A DNA stretch of 64,000 nucleotides from Mycogone perniciosa (taxonomy: Eukaryota > Ascomycota > Sordariomycetes > Hypocreales > Hypocreaceae), in NCBI GenBank assembly GCA_025331125.1, contig JAOALB010000046.1, positions 1 through 64,000 of the forward strand, given 5' to 3'. Of this stretch, positions 23,096 to 35,417 are shown in pieces. The notes beneath the pieces were generated by a model. It made no database searches. It was not told the origin of the DNA and saw only the letters and a list, made by a program, of their open reading frames with translations. The translations under genes were made by a program, and so were the position numbers. Each line of letters begins with the position of its first letter. Within the stretch, counting starts at the first letter, position 1.

Positions 23096-24310
23096 TCAAT
23101 GTTTCTTGCACCTCACCTGTAATGTCTTCTGCTTGAAGCCACCGCCTTTCGCTCCCTCCACAATGAGCGCCGTCAGAGCTCCCCCACTTACACATCCCGA
23201 GTCTAGTCCGAATGTGTATTTGCCTTCTCTATATCCTCTCTTCGCGTCATGTCCGTAAACGACTGTATGTCGGCTGTTCTTCTTTAGGCGCTTCTGGTAG
23301 CGGTTCCATGCATTAGCCCATTTTTCACCGTCGCGACCATCGACGGGTATAGCAATGTCGTGGTCGGTAGAATGGTCTTGCGCTTCGATTGTCTCCTCAG
23401 TATGGCCCTCTCCGTCATCTGCCTCTTCATCTGAACGACTGTGTTGGTCGTTTTGAGGGGTAGGCGGCGGGACGGGCCAGTAATGTATCTGTTCCCTCTT
23501 GCGGAGATCTTCGCGGGGGTAGACAATCGTACGCATATTCATCACAGCCCAGGGGTCTTGCAGCTCTGGCCTGACTCCTGGTACGAGACCTGCATGGACA
23601 ATGTACATGGACAGAGGCTCAACGGCCAAGATGACGGGCAGCTGGGAAAGCCAGGCCACATGCTCCCTGGAGAGCTTTCGTCCTGTGGCGAGGAAGCTTG
23701 ATTCCACCCTGTGTTCTTCGTCGTCGGGAGATGCCACCTCTTTGCTCACGCCAGTTTGGCTCTCAGCTTCTGCTAATGCGAGAAGGACGCGGTCCTCGTG
23801 GTTGCCCCGGACGGCGCTGGCGCCCAGCTTCATGAGGCGGGAAATGACACCGGGAGAATCGGGTCCTTTGTTAATCATGTCGCCGGTCGCAACGAGATGG
23901 TCGGTATTGACATCGAAATTAACTTCTTCCAGGAGCGCCGCAAGGGACTTATCCATGCCGTGAATATCGCCCACCACAATCAACCTCCTCTTGTTCTTGA
24001 AAGTTGGGATGAATTGCACCGGCAAATTCGCCATCAGCGTCAGGCCATCCATGTCGGGACGTTTGTGCTTGCCATACGACATGGGATAATCTGCCACGCC
24101 GAGATGAAGGACTTGATTCTGAGGTTCGGTGGGTTCGTTGCTCTGCTGGGGAGCTTCGCGGGCGAAGGACGTATTATAGAGGCGGGTGGCACATAGGTAG
24201 GTGCTAGTGATGAAAAAGGCGACAGCGGCGAAGACGAGGATTCGTCGACTCGCCTCGTGAACCGCCATCGCTTTTTTTGGTTCCGAGAATGACGTCGCTT
24301 CGGCGCGCAT
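23096..24310 (-). CDS. Calcineurin-like metallophosphatase, PPN2 (vacuolar polyphosphatase) type
   Basis: Membrane-anchored PPP-type metallophosphatase related to yeast Ppn2/YNL217W, a vacuolar endopolyphosphatase. The single exon from ATG 24310 gives 404 residues; a second ATG at 24268 is possible. A signal anchor lies at about 24-42, so the catalytic part should be lumenal. Metal-site motifs: GDIHG (114-118), GDMINKGP (143-150), GNHED (169-173), and the late histidine motifs VHAG and YGHDAKRG. The C-terminus shows TFGLDSGCVSGGALTALI. An acidic, Ser/Glu-rich insert sits between the two late motifs. Family assignment is firm; polyphosphate as substrate is inference from the yeast relative. 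Confidence 0.85.
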   Translation of the reverse strand: MRAEATSFSEPKKAMAVHEASRRILVFAAVAFFITSTYLCATRLYNTSFAREAPQQSNEPTEPQNQVLHLGVADYPMSYGKHKRPDMDGLTLMANLPVQFIPTFKNKRRLIVVGDIHGMDKSLAALLEEVNFDVNTDHLVATGDMINKGPDSPGVISRLMKLGASAVRGNHEDRVLLALAEAESQTGVSKEVASPDDEEHRVESSFLATGRKLSREHVAWLSQLPVILAVEPLSMYIVHAGLVPGVRPELQDPWAVMNMRTIVYPREDLRKREQIHYWPVPPPTPQNDQHSRSDEEADDGEGHTEETIEAQDHSTDHDIAIPVDGRDGEKWANAWNRYQKRLKKNSRHTVVYGHDAKRGYREGKYTFGLDSGCVSGGALTALIVEGAKGGGFKQKTLQVRCKKH

Positions 24311-25041
24311 AGATCAGTGGCGTTGGTTCGCTCGCATGTACGAAGTAGGTCGTAGTGCTGGAATTTTGTTCGGAGTGTGGAGAGTTCGGGGGCGATTGAC
24401 GCAGCGAGCTGCCGATGAGATGCGATGCGATTTCAGCAATTGCCCGCCGCCATCGATAGAAGAGACGATGGAAATTTACGGAGTAGAAGACGATTGGATT
24501 GAAAAGGCATCTAGGAATGCATGTACCCCTTGCAGGACTTTAATGTATGTAGGCACCAACGTGGCGCAGTGTACTTCGCATGTACTACTTTAAATTTGAG
24601 AAAAGGGGAGCGCGTAGGCGCTGTCGTCGGCTTTGGCACCGATAGTTCAGGCATAATGACGAAGGTGATGCGGACGCCAATTAAGGCTGCATGGTGTCAA
24701 ATTTCCACACATGTAATACATACAGTATTATTAGTACACACAACCATGCACGAGCTCCAGCCATTGGATGCTGGCTGACAACAACTATTAGAGAGTGCTA
24801 TTAGGTTTGCGACGTAAATTTTTTTATTTTATGCAGTGTCCATAGACCACCACTTTGCAAAATGCTACAAAGTACGGAAGTAGTAAATCATACTATTTTG
24901 GGGCCCTCCACATTCTGTTCATGCTACTACTAGATATCATGACTCCCAAATAGCCAATTGCGAAATACCACGGAAACCTGTCCGCCGAGCATTCTGCCCT
25001 GGCCTCCCATCACCCAACATTTTTCCCCCTAGTCAAATCAC
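24311..25041. other. Intergenic region
   Basis: Promoter of the phosphatase and 3' region of transaldolase. It contains TACGAAGTA at 24339 and TACGGAGTA at 24477-24485. I see no gene. Confidence 0.6.
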
Positions 25042-26475
25042 TTAGGCAGACAGCTTGCCCTGGATAATGTTCTTCAGAGTAACGGCATCAGCAGCAAACT
25101 TGCTGATACCCTCACGCAGCTTCTCAACTGCCATCTGGTCCTCGTTGAAATCGAATCGGAAGAGAGCCTCGTCGTTGATATAGGTCTTCTTCTCAAGGTT
25201 AAGAGAAGAGGCCTGGGAAGCATCGAGCTTCTTGGGGACGGCCTCAGAAGAATTGCTAAGGTCCTCGAGCAGGTTGGGCTGTAGATATTGTATTAGCTTC
25301 GGTTCAGATGACGATTGGATCGACAGTGACTTACCGAGATGGTCAGGTAGTCGCAGCCAGCGAGCTCGGTGATTTCACCAGTGTTTCGGAACGAAGCACC
25401 CATGACAATGGTGTTGTAGCCAAACTTCTTGTAGTAGTTGAAGATGCTCTTGACCGAGGCAACACCGGGGTCATCCTCCTTGGTGTACTCCTTCTTGGTG
25501 CTGGCCTTGAACCAGTCAAGGATACGGCCGACGAAAGGAGAGATGAGGTAGGCACCGGCCTCAGCAGCACCGATGGCCTGGACGAGGGAGAACATGAGGG
25601 TCAGGTTGCAGTTGATGCCGTGATCGCGCTGGAGGATCTCGGCGGCCTTGATACCCTCCCAAGTGGAGGCGACCTTGATCAGAACACGCTCCTTGGGGAT
25701 GCCAATCTCCTTGTAGAGCTGTTTTGTTGAAACTGGGTCAGATTCTGATTGTTGGGCTCTATTTTGACAATTCGCATCACTTACCTCGATGATGTGTAGG
25801 GCCTTGTCGACAGAGGCCTTGGTGTCGAAGGAGAGGCGGGCATCGACCTCAGTAGAGACCTTGCCGGGGATGATGGCCAGAATCTCCTTACCGAACTCGA
25901 CCAGCAGTCTGTCGAGGGCATTTTCGACCTGCTGGTCAATGGAGCCACCCTTGGCCTTGGCGTAGTCGATGGCGACATCAATCAACTTGGCGTACTCGGG
26001 CTTCTTGGACGCGGCCAGGATGAGGGAGGGGTTGGTAGTGGCATCCTGGGGCTTGTACTTGCCGATAGCTGTTGACGCATGTAAGCTTCTGCTACACAAA
26101 TGCTATACCGAAGGGGATATGAGAGCTCCCGTCACTGTGAATCTTCTCGGGGGGTGGCGGAGGGGTAGGCGGAGGAGGCGGAGGAGGCGATACTAACAGA
26201 CAAAGTCACCTGCGAGGGGCGGTTAGCTGGATACTGGGAGATAGAGCGGGTGGTGCGGGAATTTACCAGAGTCAGACACGACGACCTACTCGCCACAAGG
26301 AAATCAATTGTTAGCAAATTCTCCCCCCAAAAATCATGACGGAAAGAGGGAATTTCTGGGCAATTCATCTCTGTTCCCGTGCTACCCTCCAACGGGACAG
26401 CAATGGCGGGGTAGGTGTAGGTGGCGGAGGACATACCGTGCCAGAGGCCTTGAGCTGATCCAGAGAGGTGGACAT
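25042..26475 (-). CDS. TAL1: Transaldolase, six exons including two micro-exons
   Basis: Non-oxidative pentose phosphate enzyme: moves a dihydroxyacetone unit between sedoheptulose-7-P and glyceraldehyde-3-P in the cytosol. Exons 26437-26475, 26267-26285 (19 bases), 26198-26209 (12 bases), 25785-26068, 25335-25718 and 25042-25278 give 324 residues, the usual length. The micro-exons encode VVVSDSG and DFVS of the conserved strand before IGKYKPQDATTNPSLIL. Schiff-base lysine K133 lies in VLIKVASTWEG. Other signatures are SPFVGRILDW and GASFRNTGEI. The 66-base intron 25719-25784 has no in-frame stop. Splice sites are all GT-AG and the joins are supported by the protein match. Confidence 0.94.
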
Positions 26476-29400
26476 TGTTTGTTGTAAGCTGGAGGTAGCT
26501 TGGTGTGTTTTCTGGGGTGAAGGATTGAAACGTGAAAGGAGTTTGTGCAGATTGGGAGATGAAGGGATTAAAAGGTTGGCGGGAAGTGGATGAGCTAGAG
26601 TAGAGGTTGGGGATGATATAATGATGCGTTAAGCCCACGAGGGTGGGGGGACAAAAAGGGAGAGACAACAAAAGCTATACTTCATACTGCTACATCAATG
26701 AATAGGTAGGTATTTGACAAGTGGAATATTCGGAATATTTGCTACTTGTAGTGTAGTATGGTACAGAATAAATAACCGCTAGATAAAAGTTATAATACAT
26801 AGCAGTGGTAATCAAGGTAATGTAGATGTTTTGCGGTTCCTGTTTTATTGTCACCCGCTTGCCACTATCCCACCAATACCGCTACAACCGGAGCAACGTG
26901 TTCCGCCACAACATTCTCTGGAGAACCACTCGGGCCCACCGACACCGGGAAGCTGAGGCTTGGATGACGATGATCTCCGTCCTTTTTGCGATTTCTCGCA
27001 TGTTGATTCGTAGTCGAAGGAGGATCGCACCAAATCTGGCAAAGAATTTTTTTCTTCACTTATCCCTGTGCAGAGAGATGGAAAATATTTATAATGATTT
27101 GCGTTTAATTTCTCATCTGTTGTTCCGCTTCTATCTGTTTCGACTGTCCACTTGGTACTGACTGACGTAGTATTGTCGGGAGGTTCGGACGGAGGAGAGG
27201 GTCATCACTTACAAAGCCACATCTTAACGCCACGTCCTATTTAAAACGACCCGGCATTTCTGCGACGTATGATTTGGAAATACTAGTCCTAGAAAAAAAT
27301 TCCATGCTATCAGAAACCGCTAGTCTCGGTAGGAACAGCCGTCAATCAGCTTGCAGAATATGAAGGCTTCTCAACAACTCATGAAGCCCGTCTTAGTCAT
27401 TACTACATAGGTAGGTATCTCAGGAATGCACCCCAACCCGTGGTTAACTCATGGTGTGGCTAGCCATGCACTAAGGAACCAGTTGAATAAGGTCGGTAGA
27501 GATCATCTTTGTAAGGCTGCCGGGATCTGACATTACTGAGAGACTCTTTGATGAATACTATATCTCCGCCGAGGTATTATGGCTAGACTAGTTCTTGCGA
27601 CTGTTAGAGCAGCGTTAATAACTTATTAGATAGCAGCAGCGAGGACGTATCCTGAGGCCTATCGAACTCCTTTAAGTCCTCGCTGGCCAGTAGTACCACT
27701 ATTATTCGTTCTATAGAACAACCCCAATAAAGGCGACGATAACTAAACTACGTGGTCCTCATCTTCGGCTACCATTCATGAATAGCTGGATAGACAACCG
27801 GATCTCGCCGACCTTAGCATACTCCAGCGTCTTGGATCCACATTATCTGCGTTATCCACTACATACGAGTGCAGGGCTCGTGATGACGTAGGTTTTGAAA
27901 AGCACAGCACTGATACAAGGGCCTTTTGGCCTCTGCTGCTCCATAGTAGGAGTATTTACTTGCATACGTGCAAGTCGTCGGGAGCAAAACAACGACATAT
28001 CTCACTTAGAAAAATGGCTTATATGTGCCAGGGTATGATCACGATATAATGAATGAATGCAGCGTGTGGTTGCACTACATGCGCCAAAGTTACTCGTGCC
28101 ATCCATCCATTAGGTTTCCCCAGGATCGTGACCCTTGGCCTTAAATCGGGGAGTACGATAGATGTTGGCTTTATTTCTCACAGAAGTATCTTGATTGACT
28201 ATACGAGTAAGATGGTCAAATGGCATTGCCAATGCAGCCATAAATCATGGCAAGAGAAAACCTCTTAAGATTGCTACATTATACCTACCTACAGCGCACA
28301 AGAAGCTTGTGGAGGAATCATCGCTATGAAGCTGGGAGTGCATTCGTTTCAGGTCAAGCCTTGGCATGCTCATAATGCTACCTTTTTATCATGAGCCAAT
28401 CTCAAACTCGGTCAATGATTGACTGAAACAAATGCCATGCCTTCTTCGTCTATGACGTGTATCCAGGCTGTCCATTCATAATTATTCGTATCACGTTTCT
28501 TGCAGATGCCAAGCAGTCAAGGGCCGAAGCTTTGCAGAGCGGGCCGCCGGGAGTTGTTGGGTCACGTGCTGAGCATTTGAACGAATTATAATTTGATCGC
28601 TTCGAGATAAACAAGGCAAAAGGGTTTTACCCCGCAAGGCATTGCGTCTTGGAAAGCTTGAACGGCGCACCCTTCATCCACGAACGAAGTAGCACTCCGT
28701 ACTTCGTACGAGTAGGCATTACTCGGACATACGAGTGCGAGTACAACATTCCCAACAGCCTCAGCCAATGCAAAAAATGGTTGGCCTCCTTTCCCCTGGA
28801 TGACCAAGTCTTCATCACCTGATTGGCTTAGATGAAAGATAAGGGAAAGACCGGCTTTCACGCATCCGGGTAAACTCTGCTTACGATGCGCAAAGTCATG
28901 AGACATTCAGGGATTATTATTAGCTTGAAGATAAGAACAAGACTTGTAAGGCGATTTAGTCTTGGCGCGAGACACCCTTGTTGCTTTGCCCCCTTGGCGG
29001 ACGATTTTGGTTTCCCATGGGCTGGTACGGCCCTATCATTGGTCAAATCGGCACGGCTTGCCAAAGTACCTGCCAGCGCAGAACGCTGCTTAAAGTGACC
29101 TCTACCACACTATCGTACGCCACTGAAGCCACTAACACAAAGGAAGGCCTGTTCGGGTCCACAGCTCTGGTCTGCTTCATCATTCAATCTCGCTCTTACG
29201 TGCCTCGCAACGATTCGCCTTGCTGAAATGCCAGCTCCCATTGCGCTGTCGGCCCAGTGTGTGTGCATGTCTCATCAATGCCTGTCGCAGCCGCCCTGAC
29301 AGGAATCCCAGCATCGATCGACTTTTCCTCTCACAGCATCACAGTGATGCAGGTTCGCGTTAGCAGTGCTACCTTGAGCTGACGACGCATTGAGTCTCCC

Positions 29401-29622
29401 AACCAACGAAGAGGAGGACCAAGAGGCAACCCACCTCACTGCCACAGCACTGCGCCTTTCAACTTAAGCTTAAGCTTTTTCACCACCCTCTGTCCTGTTG
29501 AGGAATAAGAAGCCGGGCAGACCTGGAACTCTCGTTACCTTACCAAACCACAGCTCCTTGATATTGCACAACAAATAGCTGGCAAAGACGACAATCGCGA
29601 ACCGCGTCGACGACGTCTTTTG
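26476..29622. other. 3.1-kb gene-poor stretch
   Basis: Promoter of transaldolase followed by more than 2 kb without a convincing gene. Frames of 60-110 codons (26826-27161, 28586-28906) lack domains and splice logic. The motif relative CACTCCGTA lies at 28693-28701. I did not see transposase, reverse transcriptase or terminal repeats. The last 300 bases before 29623 look like a normal promoter or leader. Confidence 0.5.
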
Positions 29623-31456
29623 ATGGATCTTTCGGCTTCCCTCACGTCGCCGACATCGTATCGGCTGGTGAGGTTGGCCCAGGATGCCTACGACCTGCCA
29701 CTGAAGGTCTTCGAAAGCCCTTCCCCGTCGCACCCGTCCATTCCTCATCTCTGTCTCCTCGTTTTCGAAGCCGTCCTGGAAGTTGTGTGTGTGAGCTTGC
29801 CTGGATACATTGTCGCGCGACTCGGCCACTTCGATGTCGATAAACAAAAATTCCTGGCTAATCTCAATGTGATGCTATTCACGCCATGTCTAAGTTCGTC
29901 GCCTATTTTCTTGTCTGGTCCCTTTGCCCTAGACCGGATCTAACCTTCGCGCAGTCTTCACCAAATTGGCCTCGCAGCTCAACGCCGAAAAGCTTTCCGA
30001 ACTTGCTATTATTCCTATCATCTTCTTGGTCCAAACATTAGTATCATGGATTGTCTCCGTTCTGGTTGCCAAAGCATTCCGATTTAACAAGAGAGCCTCC
30101 AACTTCGTGACAGCCATGGGCGTCTTTGGCAACTCCAACTCGCTGCCTATTTCTTTGGTCCTCTCACTCTCGCAGACCATCAAGGGACTTCATTGGGACA
30201 GGATTCCAGGCGACAATGATAACGAAGTCGGCGCTCGTGGCATTCTGTATCTCCTCATCTTTCAGCAACTAGGCCAGCTGGTGAGATGGAGTTGGGGTTA
30301 TCACGTTCTATTGGCCCCCAAAGACAAATATCCCGAATACATTGCTCAGATTGCCGAAGAAGGCCAATCCCGGTACGAAGACGAGGAGCACGACGATCAT
30401 GAAACAGAAGCTCTCATTGATGTCCTGGACGGTGACACGGAAGATGACGATAGCAACGACTCGGAGCTGTATGTGCCCGCTGGCCGAACACCACTTGCTA
30501 GCACTTCTAGGGCATCCCTAGCCGATTCTTCAAGCGATGATGACACCGACTACCTATGCCCCAAGAAGAGCAAATTCAAGAGCCCAGTCAGTCTTAACGG
30601 CGACCATCATCCCTCCGAAAGTGTCCCCGACACCGCCATTCTTTCCTTCCCCCGAATCCGTACCCAAAGCGATGAAGACCTGAACAAGGGGATGTTCGGC
30701 CGCACCCTAGGAAAACCGAAAAAATTCCTTGCTTCATCCTCAGATAAATTGGTTGCAACCTTTAACCACTTGTATCAGCGATGTCCCCGGCCTATTCAAA
30801 TCTTTCTTTCGTTCCTAAAGAAGTCAGTTGTCAAAACATGCACCTTTATCTGGGAGTTCATGAATCCTCCACTGTGGGCCATGCTCATTGCTGTTCTGGT
30901 CGCCTCAATCCCGAAGTTGCAGCAACTGTTCTTTGAGGACGGCTCATTTGTTCGGAACAGCGTTACCAACGCTGTCCAATCCAGTGGAGACGTCGCCGTA
31001 CCGTTGATTTTGGTCGTCCTCGGCGCCAATCTGGCACGCAATACCATGGCGACAGATGTTGCTCTTGATCCTGAGGAGGAAAATATTGGAAATAAGCTCT
31101 TGGTTGCATCGCTCCTGAGCCGCATGGTTCTGCCAACCTGCATCATGGCTCCTATCTTGGCCCTCGCGGCGAAATATGTGCCCATCAGCATTCTGGACGA
31201 TCCTATTTTCATCGTGGTTTGCTTTCTCCTGACTGGTGCGCCGAGCGCGCTTCAACTGGCACAGATCTGCCAAATCAATAACGTGTATGAGAAGACGATG
31301 GGGAGAATCCTTTTCCACAGTTATGTTATCTGGTGAGTGTACCTTGCAAGCTTAGCATGCGTCAACGTTTGTTTGCTGACAATTTTTAGGATTCTTCCAT
31401 CCACACTCATTCTTGTCATGATGGCCCTGGAAGTCATTGAATGGGCGGTGAATTGA
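29623..31456 (+). CDS. Auxin efflux carrier-like membrane transporter (AEC family)
   Basis: Membrane transport protein of the PIN-like/AEC family (compare yeast YBR287W, YLR152C), probably in the ER or another endomembrane. Exons 29623-29893, 29955-31332 and 31390-31456 give 571 residues. An N-terminal bundle of hydrophobic helices (SLPGYIVARLG, NLNVMLFTPCLIFTKLASQL, the GNSNSLPISLV element) leads to a hydrophilic, acidic central loop (about 190-320, with EDDDSNDSE and DSSSDDDTD). The C-terminal bundle contains NPPLWAMLI, ILVVLGANLAR and TGAPSALQLAQI. The substrate is unknown; auxin is only a family name in fungi. Confidence 0.88.
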
Positions 31457-31907
31457 GGACCCTTTCTTTTACTGTTGTAATGATGGCTGGATGTATTCAT
31501 GAGGGATACCAAATTGCTGGGTTAGGATTTCTACTTTTCTTCAAGGGTCATTGGCGTTCGTGGGCATGTCAGCGGGTGAAACATATCATAGCATTTTATT
31601 ATCGGGATAGAAGGAAATATCCAAATTCTCTGGATGAGCCAAACTCAGATTGAATGAACCACAGACGGACTGGGGTTCGGATCAAAACGTCATAAAAATC
31701 AATATTTTGCCAAGGGGAGCAAAAGCTAATACTCTGGGGTTTGGTTGGGATCAACTGTCCAGATTGTAACATAGTCGTACTTGTCAAACGATGAACGAAA
31801 CTGCGCAACAATCAATCTTGCTCCTGCTCGTCATGTCTGTATCTAGATATCATCTTTCATACATCATAGCCGGATATTCATAACCGGACATTATACCCAA
31901 CCTGCCA
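31457..31907. other. Convergent intergenic gap
   Basis: 3' regions of two convergent genes. No coding potential seen. Confidence 0.6.
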
Positions 31908-32752
31908 CTAGGCCGCGCCGTTGAGCATCCCCTCATCCGAGACCAACGCCCAGTCCCTAACCGTCCCCTTCCAATCACTGATCCTTACATTCCGAATATC
32001 GACAATAATCACTCTGACTTCCTCACCAGCCACGAAATGACTTGTCCGCCCATCCTCGCCTGCATTGCTTGCCTGCCGGAAGAGTGGTACACCTTCCTCG
32101 AAGGTGTTGTTCTCTAGATGCTGCTCCACGTAGAACTTCTCTTCCTCTGAGCCGATGGGGGCTATCCGTGCGGCACCTCCTATGGTAGCGCTGATGCTTG
32201 ACACGGCTGATGTGTTGAGGTTGAGGAGAAGGGAGGCGAGGCTGGATCGGTGTTCGGGTCCGGGGGATCCGCCGGAGGGGCGGCGGCCTTGAGTCGGTGG
32301 TCGGTGGGAGACCCCTAATATCATGGAATTCAGTATGAAACCCGCATTGGAGAGTCTGCTTTTTCATATTGGAGGGTGTAGGATCTTACAGTCGTGGACG
32401 AGGAGGGAGACGTCGGGGTTTGCGACGATGTTAATTGTCTTCCGCGAGGCGGGGTTTGTGGTCATGATGATAACGGGAGAGGAGGAGTATGGGGAGGAGG
32501 GGAGGTAAGTGTAGTTCATGAGGGAGACGTGAGGCACGTTATCCGTGCATGTTGCGAGGTGAAGCTATGAATCCCCACGTATCAGTTTCATCCAGCCAGG
32601 CCAGAGGACGCACTCGGAGCGGGCGGTGATGGCGAGGAACGTACAAATCGAGCATTTTCGAGGCATTGGACCACCTCTGGAGGCAATGTCCTTGTTTCTT
32701 GCTTATTTGTATCGCCTTCTGAGGCTTCATAATTCAAGGGGATCTTGTCCAT
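31908..32752 (-). CDS. Pyridoxamine-phosphate-oxidase-like FMN-binding protein
   Basis: Split-barrel flavin-binding protein of the PNPOx-like family (relatives of yeast YPR172W/YLR456W), whose reaction is not established. Exons 32645-32752, 32390-32564 and 31908-32314 (introns 80 and 75 bases) give 229 residues. Features seen: helix LPPEVVQCLENARF, strands LHLATC..NVPHVSLMNYTYL and PVIIMTTNPASRKTINIVANPDVSLLVHDW, then a Gly/Ser-rich loop, SAVSSISATIGGAARI, and a C-terminal strand VRVIIVDIRNVRISDWKG. It is divergent from the MCC alpha gene with 386 bases between starts; a shared promoter is possible but proves no shared function. Confidence 0.82.
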
Positions 32753-33138
32753 GGTGGTTTGTATGCTGAGATAGGAAATCAACTGTCGGAGCTATGGGTG
32801 ACGTCGATGTTGGGACTATCGGAACATTTCATCAACCCAACGGCGAAGAGCCGCGTGGGGGCGGGGGAGACACGCTTAGTCATCGTCCGGGGATCGTTGA
32901 TTGTATTGTGAGAGCGGCTCAGCGTGGGTGACGTCGGCGAGTTGGACCGGTGCGGCTACTCTCGGTTCTCGGTTCCCCGCGGTCAGTGTCGTCTATCCGA
33001 CAACCTGCCCTCGGGGAGAGAACTTGGATCACAGTCGACAAATTCTTTCGTTCTTCCAACTCAATTATTCATGAGGGCTGTGGCGGCAAGACCAAACTCA
33101 CCGATAGTTGTCAAGATACCCTCTGGCGGATCGTAACC
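32753..33138. promoter_or_regulatory. Bidirectional promoter region
   Basis: 386 bases between the divergent PNPOx-like and MCC alpha start codons. It contains several GACGTC/GTGACGTCG-type elements (around 32808 and 32928), which resemble CRE/bZIP sites. Regulation is inference. Confidence 0.4.
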
Positions 33139-35417
33139 ATGCGTTCTCTTAGGGCCAATCGCCTCGCTTTGAGGCCTGTCCCTCGATACCTCTCGACGTC
33201 GTCCTCCGCCCCCAAATCCAGTGCTCTGAGCTCTGTGCTCATCGCCAACCGAGGCGAGATCGCCATTCGAATCAACCGCACAGCGGAGCGCATGGGCATC
33301 AAGGCCACCACCGTCTACACCGATGTCGACGCTACTTCGTGGCATGCCTCATCCGGGTTCCAGTCCCTTGGTCTAGGCCCGGCCAATGGCTATCTCGACG
33401 GCGAGAAAATCATTGCCTTAGCGAAGAAGCATGGTATTCAAGCTCTGCATCCTGGCTACGGGTTCCTATCCGAGAACTACAAGTTTGCGGAGCGGTGCGA
33501 GGAGGAGGGCATTGTGTTTGTGGGACCGCCGGCGACGGCAATGGCGGACATGGGTAATAAAGCGAGGAGTAAGGAGATTATGAATGCCGCAAATGTTCCC
33601 TGTGTTCCTGGATACCATGGCTCAGAGCAGGGTGAGGAGCAGCTGCTAGCTCATGCGAAGCAGGTTACTTTCCCTGTCTTGCTCAAGAGTGTGCGGGGCG
33701 GTGGTGGTAAGGGCATGAGAATCGTGATGAAAGAGGAGGAGTTCACGGCGCAGCTAAAGAGTGCCAGAGCCGAGGCTAAAGCTTCGTTCGGCGAGGGCGG
33801 AGAAGTCATGCTTGTGGAGAAGTACATTGTGCGGCCGCGACATGTGGAAGTTCAAGTCTTTGCCGATAAGTACGGCAACACTGTCGCTCTGGGAGAGCGA
33901 GACTGCAGTATCCAGAGAAGGCACCAGAAGGTACTTGAGGAGTCACCTGCGCCGGATCTTGACGAGGCGACGAGACAAGACCTCTGGGACAAGGCTCGGA
34001 AGGCCGCGGAAGCTGTTGGATACGTTGGTGCTGGCACCGTTGAGTTTATTCTGGACAAGGACAGTGGCAAGTTCTACTTCATGGAAATGAACACCAGACT
34101 GCAGGTCGAACACCCTGTCACTGAGATGGTGACGGGTCTGGACCTGGTGGAGTGGCAATTCCGAATCGCAGCGGGCGAGAAGCTGCCTCTAACCCAAAAC
34201 GAAGTTGAGGAGAGGATGAACCAGAGAGGCGCTGCCATTGAGGCTCGTGTCTATGCAGAGAACCCCGAAAAGGGGTTTATGCCTGATTCCGGCAAGCTGG
34301 TGCATGCCGTTCTCCTAGAGTCTGTCCAGGCTGATGAGGACATCCGTCTGGACTGGGGCTTCGGCACTGGCAGTGTCGTTTCAGAGGCATACGATGGAAT
34401 GATTGCCAAGCTCATCGTCCGAGGCGATACCCGTGAAACAGCCATTGCCAAACTCGCCACGGCATTGCGTGCTTTTGAGATTGTGGGGGTAAGCACCAAT
34501 GTCGAGTTTCTCAAGCGGCTGTGTGCCTCTGAAGCGTTCATTGCTGGTGACGTCGAGACTGGCTTCATTGACAAGTGGAGAGATGACTTGTTCAAGCCTA
34601 GACGCATTAATGGCGAAGTCTTTGCTCAGGCGGCGCTGGGTGTCTTGAGCAACCAAGTCAAGAGCAGCAATACCCCTCATGGACATGCCTTGGGTTTTGG
34701 CGAGGCGAGTGCTACTAGTGACCGCAAGGTAGCCTTCAAGATTCTGGACGGCTACAGCGAGCAAGAAGGCAAAGTTGTGGAAGCTAGTGTGGCCCAGGTC
34801 GGACACAATCTCTACAACATCGCCGTCACCCGAGAGGGCGAGGGGCCTGAGGTCTTCACCAACGTTGTTAGCGAGCCCGCGTTTGAAGGTGCCGTGACGA
34901 AGTTGCAGTCACGATTTCCCGCAGAACGCATCCACTCTACTGTGGTGCCACAACCCGACACCAACGACACCAAGGTCACCATTTTCCAGCACGGCGTCAA
35001 GACGGATCTTGCTCTCCTGCCCCCTAAATGGTATGAGAAGGCGCTGGGCCTGAATGAGGTTACTGCCTCTGTAGCGGCGCCGATGCCGTGCAAGATTCTG
35101 AAGAATGAAGTTGAGGAGGGACAAACAGTAAAGAAGGGCGCCCCTCTTGTTGTGTGAGTACTTGTCGGCTTCGTGATGATAATGATGCGACCGTGGACTA
35201 ACAGGCTTATAGAATCGAGTCGATGAAGATGGAGACAGTGATTCGATCGCCGCAGGACGGTGTGATTAAGAAGCTGGCACATAAAGAAGGAGTAAGTTTC
35301 CTATACCAATACAAGTCTCTGAATGTGTCAACTAAAAGAATTCTATAGGATATCTGCAAAGCCGGAACTATACTTGTTCTGTTCGAAGAGGACGCGAGCA
35401 AAGAGGAATCATCATAA
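33139..35417 (+). CDS. mccA: Methylcrotonyl-CoA carboxylase, biotin-carrying alpha subunit
   Basis: Mitochondrial biotin carboxylase subunit of leucine catabolism: carboxylates biotin with bicarbonate and ATP for 3-methylcrotonyl-CoA. Exons 33139-35153, 35213-35291 and 35349-35417 give 720 residues. The start MRSLRANRLALRPVPRYLST is a mitochondrial presequence. The biotin carboxylase domain starts at VLIANRGEIAIRI. It includes the ATP-grasp loop KSVRGGGGKGMRIV, the YIVRPRHVEVQVF segment, the core MEMNTRLQVEHPVTEMVTG and the KLIV..DTRETAI C-lobe. A linker domain follows, then a C-terminal biotinyl domain with ESMKMET (biotin Lys at about 677) split over the last exons. The beta subunit and isovaleryl-CoA dehydrogenase, often nearby in fungi, are not in this window. 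Confidence 0.93.

Noticed and set aside
26826..27161. 111-codon frame in the 3-kb gap
   Set aside because: No domain, no promoter or splice logic, overlapping frames of similar length on the other strand.
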